Shown piece by piece: positions 1 through 12,599 of a DNA stretch of 64,000 nt. This stretch comes from Staphylococcus durrellii (GTDB lineage Bacteria > Bacillota > Bacilli > Staphylococcales > Staphylococcaceae). Both the position numbers and the translations under genes were made by a program. Positions within the stretch are counted from its first letter, which is position 1. The number at the start of each line of letters is the position of its first letter. Below the pieces are notes generated by a model. The model saw only the letters and a list, made by a program, of their open reading frames with translations. It was not told the DNA's origin and did no database searches. The stretch covers positions 2,232,001-2,296,000 of the forward strand of contig NZ_JADIIO010000001.1 in the NCBI RefSeq assembly GCF_015594545.1, read 5' to 3'.

Positions 1-4072
<4,072 letters not shown>

Positions 4073-4221
4073 AATTATGATGTTTGATTAGCTCATAAAA
4101 TACTAATTTGTGTGTTATCTCTAACACGTTTAAACCAACGATTATATCGTTGCGTTTGGAATTAACGTTGACATATTGCAATTCAGTTTTCAATGTTCAT
4201 TTATCAATCCGACAAGAAACC

Positions 4222-4250
4222 ATTATACATAAGTTATCATTTAAAGTCAA
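4222..4250 (-). promoter_or_regulatory. rrn promoter, proximal
   Basis: On the minus strand TTGACT (4245-4250) and TATAAT (4222-4227) are separated by exactly 17 bases, a near-consensus SigA promoter about 150 bases upstream of mature 16S. Confidence 0.85.
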
Positions 4251-4318
4251 TAACTTTCTAAAAGTTTTTTAAATCGTTTTTTAATGTTCGTCGTTTGTGT
4301 TTCGCTCGACAAGTAAAT

Positions 4319-4347
4319 ACTATACAGGCTTTTCAAAGAATGTACAA
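4319..4347 (-). promoter_or_regulatory. rrn promoter, distal candidate
   Basis: TTGTAC (4342-4347) and TATAGT (4319-4324) on the minus strand with a 17-base spacer suggest a second tandem rRNA promoter about 100 bases upstream of the first. The rest of the stretch from 4348 to 4520 is AT-rich and I see no gene in it. Confidence 0.5.
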
Positions 4348-4520
4348 CAGTAAAAATTACACTAATTATACATTTTTCGTACTCCCATCATTAAAAAACG
4401 AACTTTATATACCGTTAAACTTTTAATAATTCGTTTAATTAACTAAAATACTTAGTTATATATTGTTCCTTTTCTTAAAACTAAGCAATTTACATACTAT
4501 AACTTTTTTGGTTATTTTTA

Positions 4521-4557
4521 TAAAAAAATAAAGCCATCACTTTACAGTGCTAGCTTT
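4521..4557 (-). terminator. Terminator of the recR operon
   Basis: Minus-strand hairpin AAAGC-TA-GCACT / AGTG-A-TGGCTTT followed by a run of T (ATTTTTTTAT). It overlaps the recR stop codon and insulates recR from the rrn promoters. Confidence 0.75.
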
Positions 4558-5152
4558 ACATTTCTGTTCTACCCATAATAGCCTTTGATAACGTTACTTC
4601 ATCAGCATATTCTAAGTCTCCACCAACTGATAAACCTTGTGCTAATCTAGTTACAGTTACACCGATCGGTTTTACGAGACGTGATATATACATTGCTGTA
4701 GATTCACCTTCTAAGTTGGGGTTCATCGCTAAAATCAATTCTTTTACTCCTTCGTCTTTCAAACGATTAATGAGTGAAGGTATATTAATGTCTTCCGGTC
4801 CAATTCCGTCCATTGGAGATATAGAACCATGAAGAACATGATATAACCCTTTGAATTCTCGCATTTTCTCCATGGCGATGACATCTTTATCATCTTCAAC
4901 TACACAGATAATAGAACGATCTCTTTGTTTGTCTTGGCATATATAGCATGGATCTTGCTCTGTTATATGCCCACATTCACTACAATAAGTTAATTCGCGC
5001 TTAACATCTACTAATGCTTTAGCAAATTGAACGACGTCGTCTTCTTTCATATCTAGTACATGAAATGCCAGACGTTGTGCCGTTTTCGGTCCAATGCCTG
5101 GCAGTTTCATGAAACTGTCAATCAGTTTAGAAATAGGTTCTGGATACTGCAT
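4556..5152 (-). CDS. recR: Recombination mediator protein RecR
   Basis: 198 residues, the usual RecR length. RecR works with RecF and RecO to load RecA on gapped DNA. Visible features are an N-terminal helix-hairpin-helix ([17 protein letters not shown]), a four-cysteine zinc finger near residues 57-72 (CSECGH...CYIC), and a C-terminal Toprim domain ([10 protein letters not shown]...). It lies 4 bases downstream of ebfC and is the last gene of dnaX-ebfC-recR, an arrangement conserved in Firmicutes. The start ATG is taken because it begins the canonical [21 protein letters not shown] sequence. Confidence 0.97.
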   Translation of the reverse strand: MQYPEPISKLIDSFMKLPGIGPKTAQRLAFHVLDMKEDDVVQFAKALVDVKRELTYCSECGHITEQDPCYICQDKQRDRSIICVVEDDKDVIAMEKMREFKGLYHVLHGSISPMDGIGPEDINIPSLINRLKDEGVKELILAMNPNLEGESTAMYISRLVKPIGVTVTRLAQGLSVGGDLEYADEVTLSKAIMGRTEM

Positions 5153-5156
5153 TTCA

Positions 5157-5474
5157 TCACATTCCAGGAATGTTTAAGCCTTTAGTGTGCTTTCCTAAAC
5201 GTTCTTGCGATAATTCGTCTGCTTTATTCATCGCTTCGTTAGTCGCAGCAATCACTAGGTCTTGTAACATTTCAATATCGTCAGGGTCTACCGCTTCTTC
5301 TTTAATAACGACGTCGACAACTTCTTTATGGCCAGTTACTGTTACAGCAACCATACCACCACCTGCAGTTCCTTCAACTCGTTCTTCTTTTAATTTTTCT
5401 TGCTCTTCGCCCATTTTCTTTTGCATTTTTTGCATTTGTTTCATCATTTGTTGCATATTTCCGCCACCGCGCAT
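5157..5474 (-). CDS. ebfC: YbaB/EbfC family nucleoid-associated protein
   Basis: 105 residues. Members of this family are small dimeric DNA-binding proteins encoded between dnaX and recR. The N-terminus is a Met/Gln/Lys-rich coiled coil ([15 protein letters not shown], residues ~7-21) followed by the conserved beta core ([18 protein letters not shown]). A strong AAGGAGG site lies about 9 bases before the ATG. It is co-directional with dnaX and recR with only short gaps, so an operon is likely. Function beyond DNA binding is not established from sequence. Confidence 0.93.
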   Translation of the reverse strand: MRGGGNMQQMMKQMQKMQKKMGEEQEKLKEERVEGTAGGGMVAVTVTGHKEVVDVVIKEEAVDPDDIEMLQDLVIAATNEAMNKADELSQERLGKHTKGLNIPGM

Positions 5475-5560
5475 AATGTAAATCCTCCTTATATATTCTT
5501 TGTTATATTATAATTATGCTTTGCTAATATTATACATACCTTTATATTCATTGTCATGTA

Positions 5561-7285
5561 TCACTCTTCATCAATAACATTGACTGTGTTTTCGCCGAAT
5601 AGCTCTTTGGCTCTTTGTACTACATCTACTTCTTCCGTTTCATTAGATTGTTGTACGTTGTCATTACTATCACTACTATTAGAACTTCCATCAGCTGACT
5701 TCCTATTTTGTAGGTATTCAGATCTGACTCTCATCCATTGATCAGATGGTACGCCTACTACTTTAACGCTCTTATCTATAATATTACATACCACATTTTC
5801 TATATTTTCTCGTTTTTCATCATTTTTATTAACGATTTCACAATGAATTTCTTCTTCAAATTTTATTAACACATGTGTTTCACTAGCTGCTACTGGTTCA
5901 GAATTTTGTAATAAACTTACAAGTGATTTCATATCATTGTTTTTAGCGTGATCCACTACGTCGCTCCAATGGTCTTTCAATAATTTGATATCATCTTTAT
6001 TGGCTTTGTCTAAAACCTTAGTAATTTGCTGCATTGAAAAGATGTTTTTCGACTTGCTTCCCCGCTTACTTGGTTGTGTTTTAGCCGGCTGTGTCGTTTG
6101 TGGACCACCGCCTTGTGATTTCAATGTCTTTAATTCATTTTCCAGTTGCTCCATACGTTGAAGTAAGACATCATTATTAGGTTCTGTGGCCACGCTCGTA
6201 GTTGCTACGTTTTGTATTGTTTGAGGTTGCGCCTTAACCATTTCAGAAAGTTTAACTAACAATACTTCAAAATGTACATTTTGATTCACACTAAATCGAA
6301 TTGAAACTAATGTATCATTTATTATATCTATCATTTGATACAATGTTTCCAATTCAAAATCCATTAAAGCATCATAATTAGTATCAGCTTCTGCGGTTTT
6401 ACTCATAATCGTATCTCTAACAAAGTAAATCATATCATTAATTAAGCGATTTACTTCTTTGCCATCTGCCACAAATTGATGATATGTGCTAAATGCCGCT
6501 TTAACATCACCCGCAATGATTTGCGCAAATAATTTATTAAGCGCCTCACCATCAACACTACCAGTAACATTTAAAGCATCTTGTAACGTTAGATGGTCAT
6601 CACCAAAAGCAATAGCTTGGTCCATAATGCTTAAAGCATCACGCATACCACCTTCTGAAGCTTTGGCAACAAAATCTAGCGCAGCGTCATCGTAATCAAT
6701 TTGTTGTTCTTCCGCTACAAATTTTAATCTCTCCACTATTTGATCATGATTAATAGATTTAAAATCAAAACGTTGGGCTCTAGAGATAATAGTAGGAGGT
6801 ATTTTATGTGGTTCTGTAGTCGCCAATATGAAAATAGCATGTGCAGGTGGTTCCTCTAAAGTCTTTAATAACGCATTAAAGGCTCCAGTAGTTAACATAT
6901 GAACTTCATCAATGATGTATACTTTATATTTCGATTCACTCGGTGCATATTTTACTTTATCTCTAATATTTCTTATTTCATCAACACCATTATTACTTGC
7001 GGCATCAATTTCTATAATGTCAGAATTAGTCCCCTGTGTAATTCCTTTACATATAACACATTCATTACACGGTTCACCGTTATTACTATTTATACAGTTT
7101 ATTGCTTTCACAAATACTTTAGCAATACTCGTTTTACCAGTACCACGAGGACCACTAAATATATATGCATGGGATTGTTTTCCTTTTGAAATTGCATTTC
7201 GCAAAGTTTTAGTTACATGTTCTTGACCTACAACATCACTAAACGCTTGAGGTCTAAACATTCTATATAAAGCCTGGTAATTCAC
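5561..7285 (-). CDS. dnaX: DNA polymerase III subunits gamma and tau
   Basis: Clamp-loader ATPase of the replisome. From a GTG start at 7285 the product is 574 residues and begins MNYQALYRMFRPQ, as in other staphylococci; GGAGG lies 5 bases before it. A longer frame from an upstream ATG would place the ribosome site inside the coding region, so I reject it. Walker A GPRGTGKT (45-52), four zinc-binding cysteines (C64, C73, C76, C79), Walker B IIDEVH (124-129) and sensor SRAQ are visible. Residues ~370-430 form a low-complexity linker and the C-terminal part is the tau region. I did not find an obvious programmed frameshift site. Confidence 0.96.
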   Translation of the reverse strand: MNYQALYRMFRPQAFSDVVGQEHVTKTLRNAISKGKQSHAYIFSGPRGTGKTSIAKVFVKAINCINSNNGEPCNECVICKGITQGTNSDIIEIDAASNNGVDEIRNIRDKVKYAPSESKYKVYIIDEVHMLTTGAFNALLKTLEEPPAHAIFILATTEPHKIPPTIISRAQRFDFKSINHDQIVERLKFVAEEQQIDYDDAALDFVAKASEGGMRDALSIMDQAIAFGDDHLTLQDALNVTGSVDGEALNKLFAQIIAGDVKAAFSTYHQFVADGKEVNRLINDMIYFVRDTIMSKTAEADTNYDALMDFELETLYQMIDIINDTLVSIRFSVNQNVHFEVLLVKLSEMVKAQPQTIQNVATTSVATEPNNDVLLQRMEQLENELKTLKSQGGGPQTTQPAKTQPSKRGSKSKNIFSMQQITKVLDKANKDDIKLLKDHWSDVVDHAKNNDMKSLVSLLQNSEPVAASETHVLIKFEEEIHCEIVNKNDEKRENIENVVCNIIDKSVKVVGVPSDQWMRVRSEYLQNRKSADGSSNSSDSNDNVQQSNETEEVDVVQRAKELFGENTVNVIDEE

Positions 7286-7344
7286 ACTCGCACCTCCAAT
7301 TACATTCACTACATATTATAGCATTGTACTTCAAACTATGACTA

Positions 7345-7869
7345 TCAATTAAAAGCTGAAGGATAATTGACTTCCCCTGAAGGTCTGTTATCATCAGTTA
7401 AAAACTTAACCATAAAATATGCTTTCGGAATATCAAAAGGTGAATGTATCTTATAATTTGAGGCATTTGCATAGCCCAGTGGTTGATAATATTCAGGATC
7501 TCCTAAAACTACGATAGTATCATAATCATGATTCTTCGCGCGCTCTTCTACCGCCTGTATTAATGCTTTTCCGAGTCCTTGATTACGATATTCTGGTAAA
7601 ACAGATACTGGCGCTAATGCTAAAGCTGTATGTTGATCTTGTTCATCTTCAATAATCACTTCTGATAAAAGTGCATGTCCTATCACGCTACCTTCATCAT
7701 TTTTAGCAACGACTTCTAATTCGTAATTATAGTCCTCAGATTTTCTGATTTTGTTAATAAGTTGTTGCTCATCATGATTCGACATTTCAACATCTTTAAA
7801 GGCTTCTTCAACAGCTTCTAAACTAGTCTCATAATCATTTTCGGTTAACGTACTAAGATAAATTTGCAT
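7345..7869 (-). CDS. GNAT family N-acetyltransferase
   Basis: 174 residues from the ATG at 7869, which has GGAGGT 5 bases upstream; an in-frame ATG 12 bases earlier overlaps that ribosome site and is unlikely. It has the acetyl-CoA-binding pattern V-LPEYRNQGLGKALIQAVEERA, then VVLGDPEYYQPLGY, typical of the YhbS-like subgroup. The substrate is unknown. It sits between dnaX and the SRP RNA gene on the same strand, without obvious functional link. Confidence 0.85.
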   Translation of the reverse strand: MQIYLSTLTENDYETSLEAVEEAFKDVEMSNHDEQQLINKIRKSEDYNYELEVVAKNDEGSVIGHALLSEVIIEDEQDQHTALALAPVSVLPEYRNQGLGKALIQAVEERAKNHDYDTIVVLGDPEYYQPLGYANASNYKIHSPFDIPKAYFMVKFLTDDNRPSGEVNYPSAFN

Positions 7870-7953
7870 AGTTACCTCCATTGCCCTTTGTTCTCTACAT
7901 ATTACACTATTCTCAACAAATATTCTTGTTCCGCTATTTTTTATTATATTATA

Positions 7954-7992
7954 AAAAAGAACGACCTATAGCAACTATAAGTCGTTCTTTTA
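7954..7992. terminator. Strong bidirectional terminator after the SRP RNA
   Basis: Perfect stem AAAGAACGAC (7956-7965) / GTCGTTCTTT (7981-7990) with an inner TATAG/CTATA stem, flanked by A/T runs on both sides. On the minus strand it ends the SRP RNA transcript. Confidence 0.85.
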
Positions 7993-8023
7993 TATGTAAA
8001 GTTATTATTTTAAAATTTAAAAA

Positions 8024-8292
8024 CCGTGCACCTTTGCATCGAGTGCAATTCACAAACGTAACCAAAGTCGACAGCTAAATCTCGGCAACCCTACGGCACA
8101 TATGATAATCCACTTAATGCTGCTTCCGTCAGGACCTGACATGATTCGTGGGTTCACATTGCATAGGACCGAAATCTTCAAACACTACGTGCTTTGGGCA
8201 GACTTCACAAAAATACACCCTCAGCAAAGGAATTAAGTCTCGCATAAGCGGTTTTCGAGTACAGGGAACCGCTACCTCCCCACCTAGCACGG
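8024..8292 (-). ncRNA. ffs: Signal recognition particle RNA, large Bacillus type
   Basis: The minus strand begins CCGTGCTAGGTGGGGAGG and ends GGTGCACGG, the complementary termini of the ~270-nt Firmicute SRP RNA. The domain IV hairpin that binds Ffh is present (GTCAGGTCC...GGAAGCAGC, complement at 8119-8140). It acts with Ffh to target membrane and secreted proteins to the translocon. A TATAGT -10 element lies at 8306-8311, but I see no convincing -35. Confidence 0.95.
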
Positions 8293-8392
8293 CAAAATAC
8301 ATGTTACTATATTTCATCACTTCAATGCAAGACATTTGGTCGAACTTGTTGATAATTGTTGATTTGGTGGTATTAATTAATTCAAAAATAAC

Positions 8393-9118
8393 TTACAATT
8401 TGCGACGTCGTGAAAAGTCATTGAATCTAAACTCTGTCGCTAAATGCTTTGATATATTGTATTGGAACCGCTCCGTATTTTTCAAATGTACAATGCCCCT
8501 AACCGTAGCAGTATACGGTGGGGCTACATCACCAAATTGTTCATACTCTAAATCACCAAACGGTTCAAAAGTAATTGCCTTGTTAGAGTAACTAATTTCA
8601 AGATCTAATATATGCTCTATATAATGATAGATTGAAGCACGTGCATGTTCAATAGTAATATTAGGTACTATATCGGCAACAAGGTAATCTTCATCGATGA
8701 TTTTTACCTTATCGTTTAGCATCCTTAATCTTACTATATACCATAATCTTGCATTTGCCTTAATGCCTAATTGTTCTTTTATAAACGGTACTTCATCAGC
8801 CTTAATCTTTTCAAATCTAATTACTTTTGTTTTGTATTGAAGTTGCAATTCATTTTTTACTTCGCTAAAACTCATTAAGTCAGCAAATGGAAATTCTGTG
8901 ATATTTTGATAAATAACTACAGAACCTTTGCCTCTAATTTTTTGTATCATGCCGTCACCGACCAATAAATTAAGCGCTTTTCTAACCGTTTCCCTTGAGG
9001 CTTGGTACCGTTCAACTAAATCATGTTCAGAAGGAATGCGATCGCCATAAGTTAATTCTTCGCTTAAAATTGCGTCTTTCAACTTTTCATATATTAATAC
9101 AAATTTTTTTTCACTCAT
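8393..9118 (-). CDS. treR: Trehalose operon repressor, GntR family
   Basis: 241 residues from ATG at 9118. The N-terminal winged helix (LTYGDRIPSEHDLVERYQASRETVRKALNLL, ~residues 19-55) is typical of the HutC/GntR group, and the remainder is a UTRA effector domain, which in TreR binds trehalose 6-phosphate. A longer frame would use a TTG overlapping the treC stop. The ribosome site before the ATG is weak, suggesting translational coupling to treC, which ends 20 bases upstream. Its likely operator lies at the treP promoter. Confidence 0.92.
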   Translation of the reverse strand: MSEKKFVLIYEKLKDAILSEELTYGDRIPSEHDLVERYQASRETVRKALNLLVGDGMIQKIRGKGSVVIYQNITEFPFADLMSFSEVKNELQLQYKTKVIRFEKIKADEVPFIKEQLGIKANARLWYIVRLRMLNDKVKIIDEDYLVADIVPNITIEHARASIYHYIEHILDLEISYSNKAITFEPFGDLEYEQFGDVAPPYTATVRGIVHLKNTERFQYNISKHLATEFRFNDFSRRRKL

Positions 9119-9137
9119 CTTTTCAACTCTTCTACTA

Positions 9138-10772
9138 TTATTGAGCAATGACTATCGCCCCGAAACCATCTATTGTTCCATTTTCACATTGACCACTTTG
9201 AATTATAGTTTCACCTTCAATATTCAAATCTTTAGGTAATTGTATTGACGATTTCGAAAAGTTAGCCACTACAAGCCAAGTCGTTCCATTGTAGTGACGT
9301 TTGTAAATAAATAAATTTTCATCATTCATATATAAAGGCTCAACACTACCATAGGTAACTATATCATGCTCATGTCTTAATTTAATTAATTTTCTATATA
9401 CGTGTAAAATTGAATTTTTATCTGCAATCGCCGTTTCAACGTTTATCTTATCGTAATTTTCAGGAATATCAATCCATGGCGCCCCTGATGTGAATCCCGC
9501 ATTACGTTCATTTGACCATTGGATTGGCGTTCTTGAATTATCTCGTGACTTTTGCCCTAATATTTCTAAAATTTCCGATTCATTGTAGCCTTTAAGTTTC
9601 ATAGACTTATATGCATTAAGTGATTCCACATCTCTATATTGATCTATCGTCGTAAAATGAGGGTCCGTCATTCCGATTTCTTCGCCTTGATAAATGTATG
9701 GTGTTCCTTGTAGCATATGCAATACGATAGCCAACATTTTTCCACTACTCGTTCTTAAAGCTTCGGTTGAATCATCACCAAATCTAGAAACAACACGTGG
9801 TTGGTCATGGTTGCACCAAAATATAGCATTCCAACCGTTCCCTTCATATATACCGAGTTGCCATTCCATCAGTATTTCTTTTAATTTTAGGAAATCTAAT
9901 TTAGCATTGGACCACTTTTCTCCATCAATATAATCAACTTTTAAATGATGGAAATTGAAAACACTACTCAATTCTTGTCTTTCAGGATTTGTATATTTAA
10001 TACAATGATTTATCGTAGTTGATGACATTTCCCCAACCGTCATCATATCTTTATCTCCGAAAGTACGTCGATTCATTTCATGTAAATACTCATGTACACG
10101 TGGACCGTCAGTGTAGAATTCTTTGCCAATTTTCTCAGAATCTTTAAATTCGCCCTTAGAAATAAGGTTAATCACATCAAAACGGAATCCATCCACACCA
10201 AACTCTATCCAATAATTAATAATATCGTAAAGTTCATTTCTTACTTGAGGATTATCCCAGTTCAAGTCTGCTTGTGTTACATCGAATAAATGTAAATAGT
10301 ATGCTTCAGTTTTGTCGTCATATTTCCATGCATTCCCACCAAATTTAGACTCCCAATTTGTAGGTGGCGCATTATTGACAGAACGTCTAAAGAAATAATA
10401 GTCTCTGTAAGGGCTATCTTCACTAGAATATGCTTCACTAAACCACTCGTGATCTGTCGAAGTATGGTTTATGACAATATCTAACATAATTTTCAGATCC
10501 CGTTGATGAGCTTGTTCTATTAACTCTTTCAAGTCATCGCTATTTCCAAATTGCGCATTAATTTTATAATAATTACTAATATCATAACCATTGTCGTTCA
10601 TTGGAGATTCATATACAGGCGTTAACCATAAGTAATCTACACCAACATATTGTAAATAATCTAATTTTTGAATTATACCTTGAATATCCCCTTCACCATT
10701 GCCGGTCGTGTCATTAAAGGATTTAGGGTAAATTTGATATACTACCGATTTTTTCCAATCATTTTGCGCCAT
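9138..10772 (-). CDS. treC: Trehalose-6-phosphate hydrolase (alpha,alpha-phosphotrehalase)
   Basis: 544 residues, glycoside hydrolase family 13. It splits cytoplasmic trehalose 6-phosphate into glucose and glucose 6-phosphate. The family's catalytic residues are visible: nucleophile D199 in GVDGFRFDV, acid/base E248 in MTVGEMS and D323 in WCNHDQPR; conserved region I is DIVINHTS near 98-105. It lies downstream of treP (45 bases) and upstream of treR, so transport, hydrolysis and regulation form one operon. The combination with a trehalose EIIBC makes trehalose specificity more likely than other oligo-1,6-glucosidase activities. Confidence 0.95.
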   Translation of the reverse strand: MAQNDWKKSVVYQIYPKSFNDTTGNGEGDIQGIIQKLDYLQYVGVDYLWLTPVYESPMNDNGYDISNYYKINAQFGNSDDLKELIEQAHQRDLKIMLDIVINHTSTDHEWFSEAYSSEDSPYRDYYFFRRSVNNAPPTNWESKFGGNAWKYDDKTEAYYLHLFDVTQADLNWDNPQVRNELYDIINYWIEFGVDGFRFDVINLISKGEFKDSEKIGKEFYTDGPRVHEYLHEMNRRTFGDKDMMTVGEMSSTTINHCIKYTNPERQELSSVFNFHHLKVDYIDGEKWSNAKLDFLKLKEILMEWQLGIYEGNGWNAIFWCNHDQPRVVSRFGDDSTEALRTSSGKMLAIVLHMLQGTPYIYQGEEIGMTDPHFTTIDQYRDVESLNAYKSMKLKGYNESEILEILGQKSRDNSRTPIQWSNERNAGFTSGAPWIDIPENYDKINVETAIADKNSILHVYRKLIKLRHEHDIVTYGSVEPLYMNDENLFIYKRHYNGTTWLVVANFSKSSIQLPKDLNIEGETIIQSGQCENGTIDGFGAIVIAQ

Positions 10773-10816
10773 GAATTATTCCACCTTTATACTTTATGAA
10801 AAATAAATTTTCTTTT

Positions 10817-12244
10817 CTACTCCACTACCAATTCTTTCGTTTCCTCTTTACTAAATCTAGATAAAATTACCGTTAAGATAAATGGCACGACTATCGCTAA
10901 TAATGTACAAATTAAATATACGCCCCAATATTCTTTTTGAATAGAAATAAATGCAGGAACACCACCAACACCTACTTTACCGAGCACACCACTCGCACCA
11001 ATAATCGCACCTAATACGCATGAAGTTAGAATAGATGCTAAGAATGGATATTTTAAAGGTAAATTGACACCAAACATTGCAGGTTCTGTTACTCCTAAGA
11101 AACCTGAAATTCCTGAAGTTACTGCAAGCCCTTGCTCTTTGACCATTTTACGTTTCTTGTAAACATACCACGCACCAAAAGCAGCAGATCCTTGGCAAAT
11201 ATTTGAAATTGCCACGATTGGCCATAAGTATGTGCCTTGTAAATGACTGCCCATTAATTGGAAGTCTACAGCTAAGAACATGTGATGTAGTCCTGTAATT
11301 ACTAATGGTGCGTAGAACAAACCGTAAATCGCACCGCCTAACCAACCAGCATGTTCAAAGACAAATGTAACGCCATTAGTGATACCGGTACCAATCCATA
11401 AAGCTACCGGTCCGATGATGATAAATGCTAAAAATCCTGTGATTAATAACGAAACAGGTCCTACAACAAGCATTTTAATAGAATCTAACACACGTTTATT
11501 CAGGAATTTTTCAATTTGTGCTAACACATATGTCGCAAGTAATATCGGTAATACTTGCCCTTGGTAGTTTAATTGTTTAATTTCCAAACCGAAAATATTC
11601 CAAGTAGGGATATGGCCTTTAGCAATATCAGATTGTGGTACTAATTGAGGATTCATTAGTATTAAACCTAATACCAAACCAAGAATTTGACTCCCACCGA
11701 ATACACGCATACTACTCCAACCAACAAGTGCCGGTAAAAATGTAAATGCAGTATTCGCAATTACGTTAATTATATCCGAGAAATCTCCAAGTTGTGGGAA
11801 TTGTTTAACTAATGGATCTGGTCCAAATAGATTCTCCATCGTTAATAAGTTATTGATTCCTAAAAGTAAGCCGGCAGTAACAATAGCCGGTAAAATTGGA
11901 ATGAATATATCACCCAATAATTTGATTAGTCTTTGTAGCGCATTCCCCTTTTGCGCCGCCGCTGCTTTCGCATCATCCTTAGATGCTTCTGAAGAACCAG
12001 TTTCTTCGATAAATTGCTTATACACTTCATCAACTGTACCAGGACCAATAACTATTTGATATTGGTTATCCGCTTTAAACTGACCTTTCACTAAATCGTT
12101 ATCGCTTAATTTATCCTTATCTACCTTATCGTCATCTTTCAACACTACACGCAAACGCGTGACACAGTGTGTGGCTGTGTCGACATTCTCTTTTCCCCCA
12201 ATTGCTGCAACTATATCCTGAACATCTTTTCTTTTTACAGCCAA
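10817..12244 (-). CDS. treP: PTS trehalose transporter subunit IIBC
   Basis: 475 residues. It imports and phosphorylates trehalose, using phosphoryl groups from HPr/EIIA. The N-terminal EIIB domain has the phosphorylated cysteine C27 in THCVTRLR; a linker at ~90-105 leads to the EIIC domain with about ten membrane segments and the conserved GVTEPAMFGVNLP loop near 370. No EIIA domain is fused, so it must borrow one. The start is TTG at 12244 with GGGAGTGG about 6 bases upstream. First gene of treP-treC-treR. Confidence 0.95.
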   Translation of the reverse strand: MAVKRKDVQDIVAAIGGKENVDTATHCVTRLRVVLKDDDKVDKDKLSDNDLVKGQFKADNQYQIVIGPGTVDEVYKQFIEETGSSEASKDDAKAAAAQKGNALQRLIKLLGDIFIPILPAIVTAGLLLGINNLLTMENLFGPDPLVKQFPQLGDFSDIINVIANTAFTFLPALVGWSSMRVFGGSQILGLVLGLILMNPQLVPQSDIAKGHIPTWNIFGLEIKQLNYQGQVLPILLATYVLAQIEKFLNKRVLDSIKMLVVGPVSLLITGFLAFIIIGPVALWIGTGITNGVTFVFEHAGWLGGAIYGLFYAPLVITGLHHMFLAVDFQLMGSHLQGTYLWPIVAISNICQGSAAFGAWYVYKKRKMVKEQGLAVTSGISGFLGVTEPAMFGVNLPLKYPFLASILTSCVLGAIIGASGVLGKVGVGGVPAFISIQKEYWGVYLICTLLAIVVPFILTVILSRFSKEETKELVVE

Positions 12245-12277
12245 GATAATCCACTCCCATCTTTATGTCTTAATGAA

Positions 12278-12314
12278 ATTATACATGTATAGACAAGTTA
12301 TGTAAAGGCTTACA
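12278..12314 (-). promoter_or_regulatory. treP promoter with TreR-like operator and cre-like site
   Basis: Minus strand: TTTACA (12301-12306), 17-base spacer, TATAAT (12278-12283). A 12-base palindrome TATACATGTATA (12280-12291) covers the -10 and is a plausible TreR operator. TGTAAGCCTTTACA (12301-12314) overlaps the -35 and differs from the CcpA cre consensus at one central position. Both placements would block RNA polymerase. Confidence 0.7.
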
Positions 12315-12376
12315 TTTATGGTGTCGATTTTCCTTCTTTACAATGATAACTAGCCATATAGAAGCTATAAATATTT

Positions 12377-12415
12377 AAAAAGGCAAGTATTCAAATAATT
12401 TGAATACTTGCCTTT
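12377..12415. terminator. Terminator between tRNA-Ser and treP
   Basis: Long stem AAAAGGCAAGTATTCAAA / TTTGAATACTTGCCTTTT with a TAA loop. It lies downstream of tRNA-Ser and gltD on the minus strand, so it closes that transcript before the treP promoter. Confidence 0.85.
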
Positions 12416-12445
12416 TGTATCTATTAGTCTTGGATTATATATTAA

Positions 12446-12538
12446 TGGCGGAGGAAGAGGGATTCGAACCCCCGCGGGCCGTTAAGCCCCTGTCGGTTTT
12501 CAAGACCGATCCCTTCAGCCGGACTTGGGTATTCCTCC
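12446..12538 (-). tRNA. tRNA-Ser (anticodon TGA)
   Basis: 93 bases on the minus strand with acceptor arms GGAGGAA/TTCCTCC, discriminator G and encoded CCA. The anticodon loop CTTGAAA gives TGA, reading UCN serine codons. The long variable arm expected for serine tRNAs is present, and the T arm is GGGGGTTCGAATCCCTC. Confidence 0.96.
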
Positions 12539-12599
12539 AAACGAACACAACAACAATAATATTATAGCTCGTTTTAAAAGTCAACAAAAAATACAATCA

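Noticed and set aside
8148..8591. 147-codon plus-strand ORF
   Set aside because: It overlaps the SRP RNA and treR on the opposite strand and has no ribosome binding site.
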